The notes: a model not told the origin generated them from the letters alone. A DNA stretch of 8,060 nucleotides from Akkermansiaceae bacterium (GCA_028293225.1 JAQGPE010000266.1:1-8060); one strand, 5' to 3'. Positions 1 through 6,775 are shown, counted from the stretch's first letter. Translations and numbers: made by a program.

Positions 1-279
1 CGGCAGGATCCTGGGCTCCTCCAGAGAAGCTGAACTGCTCAGAGGCGCCCGGGTGAATCCCCCTGAAGAAATCGCCTTGGCCGGACCACCGGCCTTCGTC
101 TCCAGGGAGGCTAGATGGACCGCGGAAAAGCTGCTGCTGATCGAATAACGGACGCTCGAAAACGGAATTGCCTCAGCCGTCCGGTATTCGGTCGAGTCGA
201 GCCAGCACCAGGCCAGGGCCGCCACCACCAGAAAACCAAACCAGAAAACCCGTGAGCGCAGAGGGCGGAATTCAATCAT
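1..279 (-). CDS. N-terminal part of a membrane-anchored hypothetical protein (runs off window)
   Basis: An open frame of 93 codons starts at the ATG at 279-277 and stays open to the window edge, so the C-terminus is missing. It begins MIEFRPLRSRVFWFGF. Residues about 12-26 form a hydrophobic stretch preceded by three arginines, which looks like one N-terminal membrane segment or an uncleaved signal anchor. After that comes a Ser/Ala-rich, low-complexity segment (YSISSSFSAVHLAS, then SSGGFTRAPLSSSAS) with no domain I recognise. A purine-rich AAGGCGGG about 8 nt upstream could serve as ribosome binding site. The gene lies 44 nt downstream of the YdeI-family gene on the same strand, so it may be the third gene of that unit. 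Function unknown. The call rests on the long open frame, a plausible start and the sensible membrane segment. Confidence 0.55.
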   Translation of the reverse strand, partial: MIEFRPLRSRVFWFGFLVVAALAWCWLDSTEYRTAEAIPFSSVRYSISSSFSAVHLASLETKAGGPAKAISSGGFTRAPLSSSASLEEPRILP

Positions 280-323
280 GCAGCAGTCCCGCCTTCTAGC
301 CTCCCCGCTTCACGCTGGCGACC

Positions 324-920
324 TCAATGCAGGGTTTTCCCCTCCGCCAGCATCGCCACGAATTTCACGATCCGCCTCAGTCGCGTCTCCGGCTTCTTGG
401 CATCCTGGATCCGGTAAAGAATCGCGTAACGGTTCTGCGCGCTGATTCCCGCGAAAAATTCAGCGGCCACAGGCGCCTCCCGCAACGCCGCCGCCAGATC
501 CTCAGGCACCCCGATGTTCCTCGACGAGGCATAGGCCGCCGCCCATCTGCCATCCGCCTTGGCCGCCTCGACCTCCTGCAGGCCGCGCGGCTCCATCAGG
601 CCCTCCCGGCTCAACTCTTCGACCCGCTTGCAGTTGATCTGGGACCACTTGCTGCGCCGGGTCCGGGGGGTGAAACGCCGCAGCGTCCAGTCCGCATCCA
701 GCTTCCCCGCCTGGCCATCGATCCAGCCGAAGCACAGGGCCGCATCCAGCGCTTCCGCATATGTCACCGACTCATGGCCCGATCCCTTCCGCCCCAATTT
801 CAGCCACATCCCGGTGGCTTCCTGCCCGGCCGAAAGCCAGTTCCGGAACCCCGCCGCCGCCGTGAAAGCGAGGATCGGAAGCCCGTCCTTGGGATGCCGC
901 TCGATCTTGTCCACAGGCAT
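324..920 (-). CDS. YdeI/OmpD-associated (OmdA, PF13376-like) family protein
   Basis: A 198-residue protein of the YdeI/OmpD-associated family, usually predicted to be cytoplasmic. Members are linked to stress or bacteriocin tolerance in enterobacteria, but the biochemical role is not established. Family signatures visible are TYAEALDAALCFGWIDGQ (residues about 53-70), RRFTPRTRRSKWSQIN (81-96), GLMEPRGLQEVEAAKADGRW (108-127), and a C-terminal helical part with FFAGISAQNRYAILYRI (155-171) and KKPETRLRRI (175-184), the usual end of the family. The frame is open 43 codons further upstream. I chose the ATG at 920 because family similarity starts at MPVDKIERHPKDGLPI, and the longer version would overlap the upstream gene with unrelated residues. 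No clear Shine-Dalgarno precedes this ATG. It starts 22 nt after the stop of the membrane protein gene, so co-transcription is likely. Family assignment is by recalled motifs. Confidence 0.85.
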   Translation of the reverse strand: MPVDKIERHPKDGLPILAFTAAAGFRNWLSAGQEATGMWLKLGRKGSGHESVTYAEALDAALCFGWIDGQAGKLDADWTLRRFTPRTRRSKWSQINCKRVEELSREGLMEPRGLQEVEAAKADGRWAAAYASSRNIGVPEDLAAALREAPVAAEFFAGISAQNRYAILYRIQDAKKPETRLRRIVKFVAMLAEGKTLH

Positions 921-942
921 CGGGTCAGCGGTTCGGCTGAAA

Positions 943-1392
943 TCAGAAATCGTCGGTCCGGCTCTTTTGCTCGAACCGCAGGTCTTTTCCCCAACGCTCG
1001 GCCAGCTTGCTGAGCATCGAAAATTCCTTTCGCTTGCCGCGGAAACCAATCCGCATCGACGGATATTTCAATCCTGCCTGGTTCGTGTCGGTAGCACTCT
1101 CCACGAAAGCCCGTTTTTTCACCTCGGCCAGCGCGTCCGCGTCCGAAGCCAACTTCCAGAAGTCCTTGGCGCCACAGTCTTTCGCGACGACATCCAGGAT
1201 CTTGTCGGTCAGCAGATGCTCCCTGACATTTTTGATCGAGTCCTGCTTTTGGGCTTCGGTCGCCTCAGGATTGAACGGGATCGGCAGGTAGGACTGGTCG
1301 ACCTTGTTCTGGCGGTATTGGTAGAAACCGAAGGCTCCGCCACCCAGAAGAAGGAAAAGTACGACACCACCAATTACGATCCACCGTTGCAT
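943..1392 (-). CDS. Small membrane-anchored protein, faintly Wzz/chain-length-determinant-like
   Basis: A protein of 149 residues from the ATG at 1392, or 151 from a GTG at 1398. A short N-terminus (MQRW) is followed by one hydrophobic segment, IVIGGVVLFLLLGGGAFGFY (about residues 5-24), then a basic/polar soluble region of about 120 residues, giving a single-pass inner-membrane protein. The soluble part reads HLLTDKILDVVAKDCGAKDFWKL, then ADALAEVKKRAFVESATDT, then SMRIGF and FSMLSKLAERWGKDL. That pattern (helix, a 'v.v....T....I.f' strand, then a helix of the LA..W type) resembles half of the Wzz-type chain-length determinant fold, but there is no second membrane segment and no Pro-rich motif, so this is only a hint. 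I prefer ATG 1392 because a weak promoter would place transcription start almost on it. The gene is divergent from the M16 peptidase gene and is first of the leftward cluster. Function unknown. Confidence 0.7.
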   Translation of the reverse strand: MQRWIVIGGVVLFLLLGGGAFGFYQYRQNKVDQSYLPIPFNPEATEAQKQDSIKNVREHLLTDKILDVVAKDCGAKDFWKLASDADALAEVKKRAFVESATDTNQAGLKYPSMRIGFRGKRKEFSMLSKLAERWGKDLRFEQKSRTDDF

Positions 1393-1398
1393 GTGCAC

Positions 1399-1427
1399 CG
1401 TCTATCCGTAGTTTCTGCCGGTCCCAA
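1399..1427 (-). promoter_or_regulatory. Possible sigma-70-like promoter for the leftward cluster
   Basis: Read on the minus strand, TTGGGA (1427-1422) and TAGACG (1404-1399) are separated by exactly 17 nt and sit in the 46-nt space between two divergent genes. They match the -35 and -10 consensus at 4 of 6 and 3 of 6 positions. A start 6-8 nt past the -10 box would fall at about 1391-1393, on the ATG at 1392, so the message would be leaderless or nearly so. That fits the lack of a Shine-Dalgarno there. The match is weak and the call tentative. Confidence 0.2.
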
Positions 1428-1438
1428 GCCGGAAATTC

Positions 1439-3946
1439 ATGGAATACCCCGCCACCGCTGCAACTCTCGATTCTCTGCCGAATGGCCTTTCTGTCATACT
1501 CGACCCCGATTCCGCGGCCCCGGTGGTCAGCGCGCAGATCTGGGTCGAGAGCGGCAGCATCCATGAAGGCGCCCTGCTGGGCTCCGGTCTGTCCCATTTC
1601 CTGGAACACATGGTCTTCAAGGGCGGCGGGAAATTCGGCGCCGATGAGCTCGCCGTGACCGTCCAGGCCGCCGGCGGCCACTGGAATGCCTACACCACCT
1701 TCGACCGCACCGTTTACTACATCGACGGCCCGGCCAGCGGCGTGGAAACCTTCCTGGAAGTCCTGGCCGCCATGGTTTTCGAACCAACCCTGCCGGAGTC
1801 CGAGTTCGAAAAAGAAAAGGACGTGATCCGCCGCGAAATCGACATGGGCCTGGACGACCCGGACGACGTGGCCAGCCGCCTGCTGTTCTCGACCGCTCAC
1901 GTTCGCGACCCGCGCCGCCACCCGGTCATCGGCCACCGCCATCTTTTCGACCAGATCACCTACCAGGATCTCACCAGCTATCACCACAACCGCTACGTCC
2001 CGGACCGCTGCTGCCTGTGCCTTTCCGGGGATTTCGAGCCTTCCGAAATCTCCGCGAAAATCTCCGCCCTGTTCGGCGGCTTCGCCCGCGGCTCCGGCGC
2101 CGAGCCGGTGATCCCTGCCGACCCGCCCCAAATCGGCCCCCGCAAGGGCCGCGCCACCTTCGCCATCCCGACCAGTCGCATTTCCATGGCCTGGAAGATC
2201 CCGCCGATGGGCCACCCGGACGTCCCGGCCTACGATCTGGCCGCCGCCATCCTCGGCCGCGGCCGCTCCGCCCGCCTCTACCGCAATCTCCGCGAAGCCA
2301 AGGAACTGGCCCTGGAGATCTCCGCCTGGGCCTGGAGCCAGCCCGACCGCGAAGGCCTCTTCGCCGTTTCCGCCGAGGCGGAGCCCGACAAGTGCGAAGC
2401 CCTGGTGGAAGGCATCCTGGCGGAAATCGCCGCCCTGCCCGCCTCCGCGATCGATGACGAAATGGCCAAGGCCCGCCGCCAGATCGCCGCCAGCCAGTTC
2501 AAGACCCTCACGAACGCCTCCGGCCGCGCCACCGACCTCGCGTCGAACTGGCACGAAGCCCGCGACCTGGACCACACCCGCCGCTACCTCGCCACCCTGG
2601 ATCTGGTGACCGCCGCCGATGTGCGCCGCGTGGTGCAGGAGCTTCAGCCCGACCGCGCCACCCTCTCGATCCTCGATCCCGAAGGCGTCGCCATCACCAC
2701 CGCCCAGAAAAGCGCCACCCGCAAGCAGGCCGAGGCCGAGTCCTTCACCCTGCCAAACGGCGCGACCATCGCCCTGCTGCCTGACCACCGCGTCCCGATC
2801 GTCGCCGCCCAGGTCGCCGTCCGGGCCGGCCTGTCGTCGGAAACGATCCACACCGCCGGCGTCAACGCCCTGCTCTCCGCCACCCTGCCGCAGGGCACCA
2901 GGACCCGCGACGCCGCCGAACTGGCCAATCTCCTGGAATCCCTGGGCGCGTCCCTCGGCGCCAACTCCGGCAACAACGCCATGCTGGTCCAGGCGTCCGG
3001 ACTGGCTCCGGATCTCGACACCCTGCTGCCGCTGCTCGGGGAAGTCATCGCCTCACCGTCCCTCCCGGGCGACTCCGTCTCGCGGGAAAAGGCCAGCCTC
3101 ATGGCATCCCTGCGCGAATCCCTGGAGGACCCGCTTTCGACCGCCTTCCGCCTGGTCCGGGAAAATCTCTTCGGACTCACCGGCTACGGACTGAACTCGC
3201 TTGGCACGGAGGAAACGCTCGGCCGGCTCGACCGCGAATCGCTCGCCGCTCACCACGCCCTGCATTTCCGCGGGCCGAACCTGGCCCTCGCCCTCGCCGG
3301 CGACTTCGATCCCGGCCGCGCCCGCGACCTGCTCCAGGAACACTTCGGCCAATTGCCCGCCGGAGAGCCCTGGACCGCCCCGGCTTCCGCCATCCGCCCC
3401 GGCAGGGAAATCGAGGCCCGGCTGCCGAAAAAGCAGGCCGTCCTCGCCTTCGGCTATCCCGGCGCTTCCGCTCTCTCACCCGAGCGCCACGCCCTGCGCA
3501 TGGTGCAGGAGTGGTGCACCGACATGGCCGGCCCCCTCTTCACCCGCATCCGCGAGGATCTCGGACTGGCCTACCAGGTCGGCGCCACCCAGTTCCTGGG
3601 CAATGACACCGGCTTCTTCGGTTTCTACCTCGCGACCGATCCCGCCCAGGTCGAACTGGCCGAGCATGAGCTGAAATCCGAAATCGCCCGCATCGCCGAG
3701 CACGGCATCCCGGAGGACGCCTTCGAGCGCGTGCGCGCCACGGTGCTGTCCTCGCAGGCGATCGGCCAGCAATCCCCGGGCGCCATCGCGCGCATGGCCG
3801 CGCTTGACGTGCTCTTCGGCCTGCCAGCCACCCACTACCGGGATCTCCACCAGATCTACACCGCCATCACCCACGCCGAGGTCCGCGAAGCCGCCAGCCA
3901 GCTGCTGGCCGCGACTCCGGTCGTCGTCCGGGTGCTCCCCTCCTGA
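1439..3946 (+). CDS. Fused two-half M16 family zinc metallopeptidase (processing-peptidase/PqqL-like)
   Basis: An 835-residue protein of the M16 (inverzincin) family, in which two homologous halves of about 400 residues form a clamshell that degrades or processes peptides. N-half: NGLSVILDPDSAAPVVSAQI (residues 15-34), the inverted zinc motif HFLEH at 53-57 (H53, H57 ligands, E56 base), and E133 in VIRREI as third ligand, 76 residues after H57, the normal spacing. AAGGHWNAYTTFDRTVYY (78-94) is also typical. C-half begins near residue 435 (SFTLPNGATIALLPDH); where HxxEH would be it has AGVNALLSA, so it is catalytically dead, but FTRIREDLGLAY (701-712) keeps the Arg/Tyr substrate-binding pair. 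The equivalent N-half site, LREAKELALEI, lacks the Tyr. No signal peptide is visible, so a cytoplasmic location is likely. An in-frame TAG at 1409 and family similarity fix the ATG at 1439; only a weak GGAAA precedes it. It stands alone, divergent from the left cluster and convergent with the hydrolase. Confidence 0.93.
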   Translation: MEYPATAATLDSLPNGLSVILDPDSAAPVVSAQIWVESGSIHEGALLGSGLSHFLEHMVFKGGGKFGADELAVTVQAAGGHWNAYTTFDRTVYYIDGPASGVETFLEVLAAMVFEPTLPESEFEKEKDVIRREIDMGLDDPDDVASRLLFSTAHVRDPRRHPVIGHRHLFDQITYQDLTSYHHNRYVPDRCCLCLSGDFEPSEISAKISALFGGFARGSGAEPVIPADPPQIGPRKGRATFAIPTSRISMAWKIPPMGHPDVPAYDLAAAILGRGRSARLYRNLREAKELALEISAWAWSQPDREGLFAVSAEAEPDKCEALVEGILAEIAALPASAIDDEMAKARRQIAASQFKTLTNASGRATDLASNWHEARDLDHTRRYLATLDLVTAADVRRVVQELQPDRATLSILDPEGVAITTAQKSATRKQAEAESFTLPNGATIALLPDHRVPIVAAQVAVRAGLSSETIHTAGVNALLSATLPQGTRTRDAAELANLLESLGASLGANSGNNAMLVQASGLAPDLDTLLPLLGEVIASPSLPGDSVSREKASLMASLRESLEDPLSTAFRLVRENLFGLTGYGLNSLGTEETLGRLDRESLAAHHALHFRGPNLALALAGDFDPGRARDLLQEHFGQLPAGEPWTAPASAIRPGREIEARLPKKQAVLAFGYPGASALSPERHALRMVQEWCTDMAGPLFTRIREDLGLAYQVGATQFLGNDTGFFGFYLATDPAQVELAEHELKSEIARIAEHGIPEDAFERVRATVLSSQAIGQQSPGAIARMAALDVLFGLPATHYRDLHQIYTAITHAEVREAASQLLAATPVVVRVLPS

Positions 3947-3966
3947 AGCCCTCCGCCGCGGCGGGC

Positions 3967-6600
3967 CTACTTCTCCTGCACATTCAGGCGCAGAAAGCCC
4001 GTGGCCGCCGGGGGATTCGTCACCGTGCAGCGATAGGTGTGCAGACTCATGCCGTTGGCCTGAGCCTCCGGCGGGCTTTCGACAAACACGGCTGAGTTCC
4101 AGTTCACCAGGTCGGAGGAGTATTCCGGCCCATAGGTCACCCCCTCTGCGGCCGCATCCCGCAGGCTGGCCTTCAGAGCCAGCGAACTCACCCCGCTGTC
4201 CGTCACCAGGGTCGTCTGAATCTGCGGCGTCGAAGCCGCGGATGACGGATCAGTGCCGCAGAGGTATTCGAGCGCATTCGTGAAACCATCGCCATCCGGG
4301 TCGGCCGTCGCCGCCAGATCCCCCAGCGCCACGCTGGCCGGAAAGAAGTCCTTGGCCCACACCGCCACCGGCCCGGGCAGCTCTGCGGTCAGCTTGCCGG
4401 CCTTCGGCGCACTGGCGATCTTCAGCCCGTCAGCATAGATGGAAAGCCCGGCACCCCGTTGATAGCGGCTCCCGTCCCGGTCATAAATGATGGTCAGATG
4501 CCGGCCGTGGTAAGGCACCCGGTCGAGACAGAAATACGCCCACGGATAGTCGCCACCCGGACTGACCGGCAGCAACGGATCGACCTCCACCGTGCTGTCG
4601 CTGCGCGGCTTCAAACCGATGAGGCCGGTGATGACCAGGTCGGCGAAGGTCGAGTGATTGTAGGAAAACCCGCGTGGCGCAGGTCCCGGCTTCTGCCCGT
4701 AACCGCCGATGTGGGACCACATCCCGCCGGTGTTTCCTCCCGACGCCAGCGTTTCGTCGATCCAGGCCACCGGCCGCGACTCGCCGTTCCGAATCAGGGT
4801 GAAGCGCTGGCTCAGGGCATAGGTGGTGAACCGGGACAGATAGTCCGTTCGCGACACGTACGGCTGCTGGTAGTCATGCAGCAGGTTGGCCATCGCCGTT
4901 AGGGTGATCGAACTGGCAAACGGCCACACCGGCCCATTCCACAGGCAGCAGTTGCCCAGGTCGCCGGAATAATAACCCGTCTCATCCTTGCCCCCGGTGG
5001 CAAAGCCAAAGGGCGTGTCGAAGCTGCCCAGGTGCGACCACGCCTTGTTGTAGTCCACCGGTCCGCCGGCCTGGGGGAGGTGGAAATACCACGGCGTCAA
5101 CCCGATTTCCTCACGCCGGGCCTGCTGGTTGTAGCCCACCGGATTCTCATCATTGAGGGCCAGAACCGTCCCGCCCCAGGTATCCGTATACGACGCCGAG
5201 GGAATTCCGGAAAAGGCGACATTTTCTCCGGTCGGCGCGAAAACCCGCCACTCCAAAGTACCCGCGGACTGCCCCGGCTGCGTTTGCGCGAGCAGTCTCA
5301 GCTTGCTGGTCTGCACCGGAGCAAGCCTTACGACGTTGAAAGCATTGAGCTGGGTCGCATAGGAATCGCCCTCGCGGGTCGCGCAATCGAGCCACTGCGA
5401 GCCATCCCAGTATTGAAGCTTCCAGGATGCCGGAACCCGCGAGGCGCCGCCGGAAGCCTGATCGTCGAAGAAATAGACCTCGGTCCGGTTCAGAGTGACC
5501 GGATTCGGGAAATCGTACTGCACCCATTCCTGGGTTCCCAGGTGCTCAGCACTCCACCAGGTGTGCCGGCGAATGCCGTAATCCATGGAGCCGTTGGGCG
5601 GCCGGCTGCCGTTCGGTCCGTAGCCGGTCTTGAAGAACTCCGTTGCCGGGTCCCACAGTTTGGACTGAATCTTGTCCCGCAAATCATCCGCACGGGCATC
5701 GAATTGAGCGGCAGAGGCGAGCAAGGCAGACTCGTTGGCTGGCTGCCGGTTCGCCGCGATCCGGTACATTTCGGCAATCGCCCGCGCGTCGCCGTAAAGA
5801 TAGCTGTTAATGGAGGGCCGCCGCCCGGAGCCGCCGAAGCTGTACTCCATCGCATCCCGGTCGTCATTCTGCCAGAAGAGCCCGTCCTCCGGCGCGTAGT
5901 AGGCCTGCTGGCGGGTTCCGCCCGGCGTATTGGTCCCGCCCTGCCAGGCCAGCCAGTTCCGCGCCAGGTTCAGCGGGTTGGTGGTGGAGGAGACCATTTC
6001 CGCGATCAGATCATCGTCCGGCACCACCTTCTGCCGGGCCAGGACCCCATCCGCCAGCCAGGCGCTGTAGCGGCGCGGATTCGCCGCCGGGTTGGCCATC
6101 CAGTAGCGGATGTAGTCCCGCATCAGGTCGGGATCGTCCAGCCAGCGGCCTTCGTAAAGGTGGTGCCCCGAAGGCGCGGCGATCGCATTGGTGGTATCGG
6201 CCCAGTCCACCGGATCGATGTACTCGGTCACGATCCGGTTCGGAGCCGCCGCCGTACCGATGTTCTTGATGTGCTTCCGATAGGTCCACCACCGGTAGTA
6301 GTAGGTTTTCTCGATATCTCCGCTCGGGACGTCCAGTAGAGGGATCCGGTCCTTCAGGTAGTCGTAGGCATCGGCATTCTTCACCGCCTGACCGCCATAG
6401 GTGCCATTGTTCTGCGTCGAGACTTCGGCATCCGTGGCAACGTCAAAATACCAGCGGTCATCGGCCCGGAACTCATCGATGTAGGCCTTCAACTCATCCG
6501 TGCCCAGCACCCCGGCGGCAGCCGCCAGTCCCGGGGCCAAAGCCAGGACCAACAACATGCCGCGACCGGTCCGGAGAACCGCCAGAGAAAGCGAAATCAT
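3967..6600 (-). CDS. Secreted MGH1/GH63-like glycoside hydrolase with inserted discoidin-like domain and TSP3 C-terminus
   Basis: An 877-residue exported enzyme. Residues 1-29 look like a Sec signal peptide (hydrophobic MLLVLALAPGLAAAA, Ala-rich cleavage site). The catalytic domain is of the (alpha/alpha)6-barrel MGH1/GH63 type: WADTTNAIAAPSGHHLYEGRW (133-153, quoted in part), PRRYSAWLADG (175-185), GLFWQNDDRDAMEYSFGGSG (240-259), SINSYLYGDARAIAEM (263-278), TPWYFHLP (502-509), WNGPVWPFASSITLTAMANL (554-573), WIDE (613-616) and YNHSTFADLVITGLIGL (647-663). By position in the family, an Asp in DDRD (246-249) is a candidate acid and E616 a candidate base; this is inference. The barrel is interrupted at about 338-490 by a galactose-binding-like domain. 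The C-terminus has a TSP3/EF-hand-like loop DPDGDGFTNALEY (767-779) and a terminal beta-rich domain ending FLRLNVQEK. Start: ATG 6600, with GAGGG 9 nt upstream. Substrate unknown; an alpha-linked glycan or small glycoside is a guess. Confidence 0.85.
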   Translation of the reverse strand: MISLSLAVLRTGRGMLLVLALAPGLAAAAGVLGTDELKAYIDEFRADDRWYFDVATDAEVSTQNNGTYGGQAVKNADAYDYLKDRIPLLDVPSGDIEKTYYYRWWTYRKHIKNIGTAAAPNRIVTEYIDPVDWADTTNAIAAPSGHHLYEGRWLDDPDLMRDYIRYWMANPAANPRRYSAWLADGVLARQKVVPDDDLIAEMVSSTTNPLNLARNWLAWQGGTNTPGGTRQQAYYAPEDGLFWQNDDRDAMEYSFGGSGRRPSINSYLYGDARAIAEMYRIAANRQPANESALLASAAQFDARADDLRDKIQSKLWDPATEFFKTGYGPNGSRPPNGSMDYGIRRHTWWSAEHLGTQEWVQYDFPNPVTLNRTEVYFFDDQASGGASRVPASWKLQYWDGSQWLDCATREGDSYATQLNAFNVVRLAPVQTSKLRLLAQTQPGQSAGTLEWRVFAPTGENVAFSGIPSASYTDTWGGTVLALNDENPVGYNQQARREEIGLTPWYFHLPQAGGPVDYNKAWSHLGSFDTPFGFATGGKDETGYYSGDLGNCCLWNGPVWPFASSITLTAMANLLHDYQQPYVSRTDYLSRFTTYALSQRFTLIRNGESRPVAWIDETLASGGNTGGMWSHIGGYGQKPGPAPRGFSYNHSTFADLVITGLIGLKPRSDSTVEVDPLLPVSPGGDYPWAYFCLDRVPYHGRHLTIIYDRDGSRYQRGAGLSIYADGLKIASAPKAGKLTAELPGPVAVWAKDFFPASVALGDLAATADPDGDGFTNALEYLCGTDPSSAASTPQIQTTLVTDSGVSSLALKASLRDAAAEGVTYGPEYSSDLVNWNSAVFVESPPEAQANGMSLHTYRCTVTNPPAATGFLRLNVQEK
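3970..4305 (-). other. C-terminal TSP3 loop plus terminal domain of the hydrolase
   Basis: Residues about 766-877. A DPDGDGFTNALEYLCGTDP loop, of the Asp-rich calcium-binding TSP3/EF-hand type, is followed by about 90 residues with alternating polar and hydrophobic strands. These include VTYGPEYSSDLVNWNSA and the terminal FLRLNVQEK. The same two-part arrangement closes the neighbouring 406-residue protein. In this family such tails are likely attachment, sorting or spacer modules; the role is not shown by the sequence. Confidence 0.6.
5131..5589 (-). other. Inserted discoidin/F5-8C-like carbohydrate-binding domain, apparently circularly permuted
   Basis: This stretch encodes residues about 338-490 of the hydrolase. 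It starts with GIRRHTWWSAEHLGTQEWVQY (342-362, quoted in part), continues through VYFFDDQASGGASRVPASWK (375-394) and W..C, FNVVRLAPVQTSKLRL (421-436), and SAGTLEWRVF (445-454). Then comes NVAFSGIPSASYTDTWGG (460-477) and ALNDENPVGY (481-490). In the galactose-binding domains I know at the ends of GH127-type and related enzymes, the 'N.A..A..SASY....AINDG..P' segment comes first and 'PRFTWW..KGT.EWVQYDF' follows it. Here the order is reversed, with the barrel sequence resuming at REEIGLTPWYF. Confidence 0.6.
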
Positions 6601-6650
6601 CGGCGCCCACCCTCACCCGTCACCGTTTGTGTGACAATCCAAAGTTCCAT
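6597..6650 (-). CDS. Possible 17-codon leader peptide overlapping the hydrolase start (ATGA)
   Basis: A short frame, MELWIVTQTVTGEGGRR, runs from the ATG at 6650 to a TGA at 6599-6597. That TGA overlaps the ATG of the hydrolase gene (6600-6598) as ATGA, the classic geometry for translational coupling. Immediately upstream, GAGGGAGGGG (6666-6657) contains GGAGG 8 nt before this ATG, a better Shine-Dalgarno than that of any long gene in the window. It could be a translated leader that feeds ribosomes into the hydrolase gene, or a chance frame inside a purine-rich 5' leader. There is no attenuator hairpin between it and the hydrolase, and no run of one amino acid, so classic attenuation is not indicated. 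Confidence 0.25.
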   Translation of the reverse strand: MELWIVTQTVTGEGGRR

Positions 6651-6702
6651 GATCGGCCCCTCCCTCATCCACGCATGGCTGCCAAACTCCGGAACCAAGA
6701 CG

Positions 6703-6738
6703 AAAAAAGGGGAGCGCAGTCACCTTGCGCTCCCCTTT
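6703..6738 (-). terminator. Strong intrinsic terminator of the 406-aa gene
   Basis: The two arms 6706-6718 (AAAGGGGAGCGCA) and 6726-6738 (TGCGCTCCCCTTT) are perfectly complementary over 13 bp with a 7-nt loop (6719-6725). Read on the minus strand, the hairpin runs directly into six T residues (complement of 6703-6708), three of which are shared with the stem. It lies 37 nt past the stop codon of the 406-residue protein gene and about 100 nt before the hydrolase start. It therefore separates the two secreted-protein genes into different transcription units, or makes the second depend on read-through. On the plus strand the T-run is interrupted (TTTCGTTT), so it is directional. Confidence 0.9.
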
Positions 6739-6775
6739 CGTTTCCCTTCCCAAGGGAATTACCCAAGAAATTGGC

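Noticed and set aside
921..1049. N-terminal extension of the YdeI-family protein to the ATG at 1049
   Set aside because: The added 43 residues are Ser/Arg-rich, lack family similarity and overlap the end of the upstream gene in another frame.
559..1566. Plus-strand frame spanning the YdeI-family gene, the membrane protein gene and the start of the peptidase
   Set aside because: It crosses three supported genes and overlaps the peptidase start. Its translation resembles no family I know.
1265..2851. Long minus-strand open frame (528 codons) opposite the M16 peptidase
   Set aside because: It is extremely rich in Gly, Ala and Val with no recognisable domain, and lies antisense to a gene with intact zinc-site motifs. 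Long antisense frames are expected at this GC content.
3953..3964. Perfect 12-bp GC palindrome CCGCCGCGGCGG between the convergent peptidase and hydrolase stops
   Set aside because: A perfect palindrome leaves no room for a loop without opening the stem, and no T-tract follows on either strand. It is expected by chance in such GC-rich sequence, though it could weakly slow polymerase.
5032..6339. Long plus-strand open frame (435 codons) opposite the glycoside hydrolase
   Set aside because: Arg/Pro/Val-rich composition without motifs, while the opposite strand carries clear hydrolase signatures through the same bases.
6619..6635. Inverted repeat GTCAC-7 nt-GTGAC upstream of the hydrolase, considered as an operator
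   Set aside because: Arms are only 5 bp with no extension, and there is no second copy in the window to suggest a regulator site.
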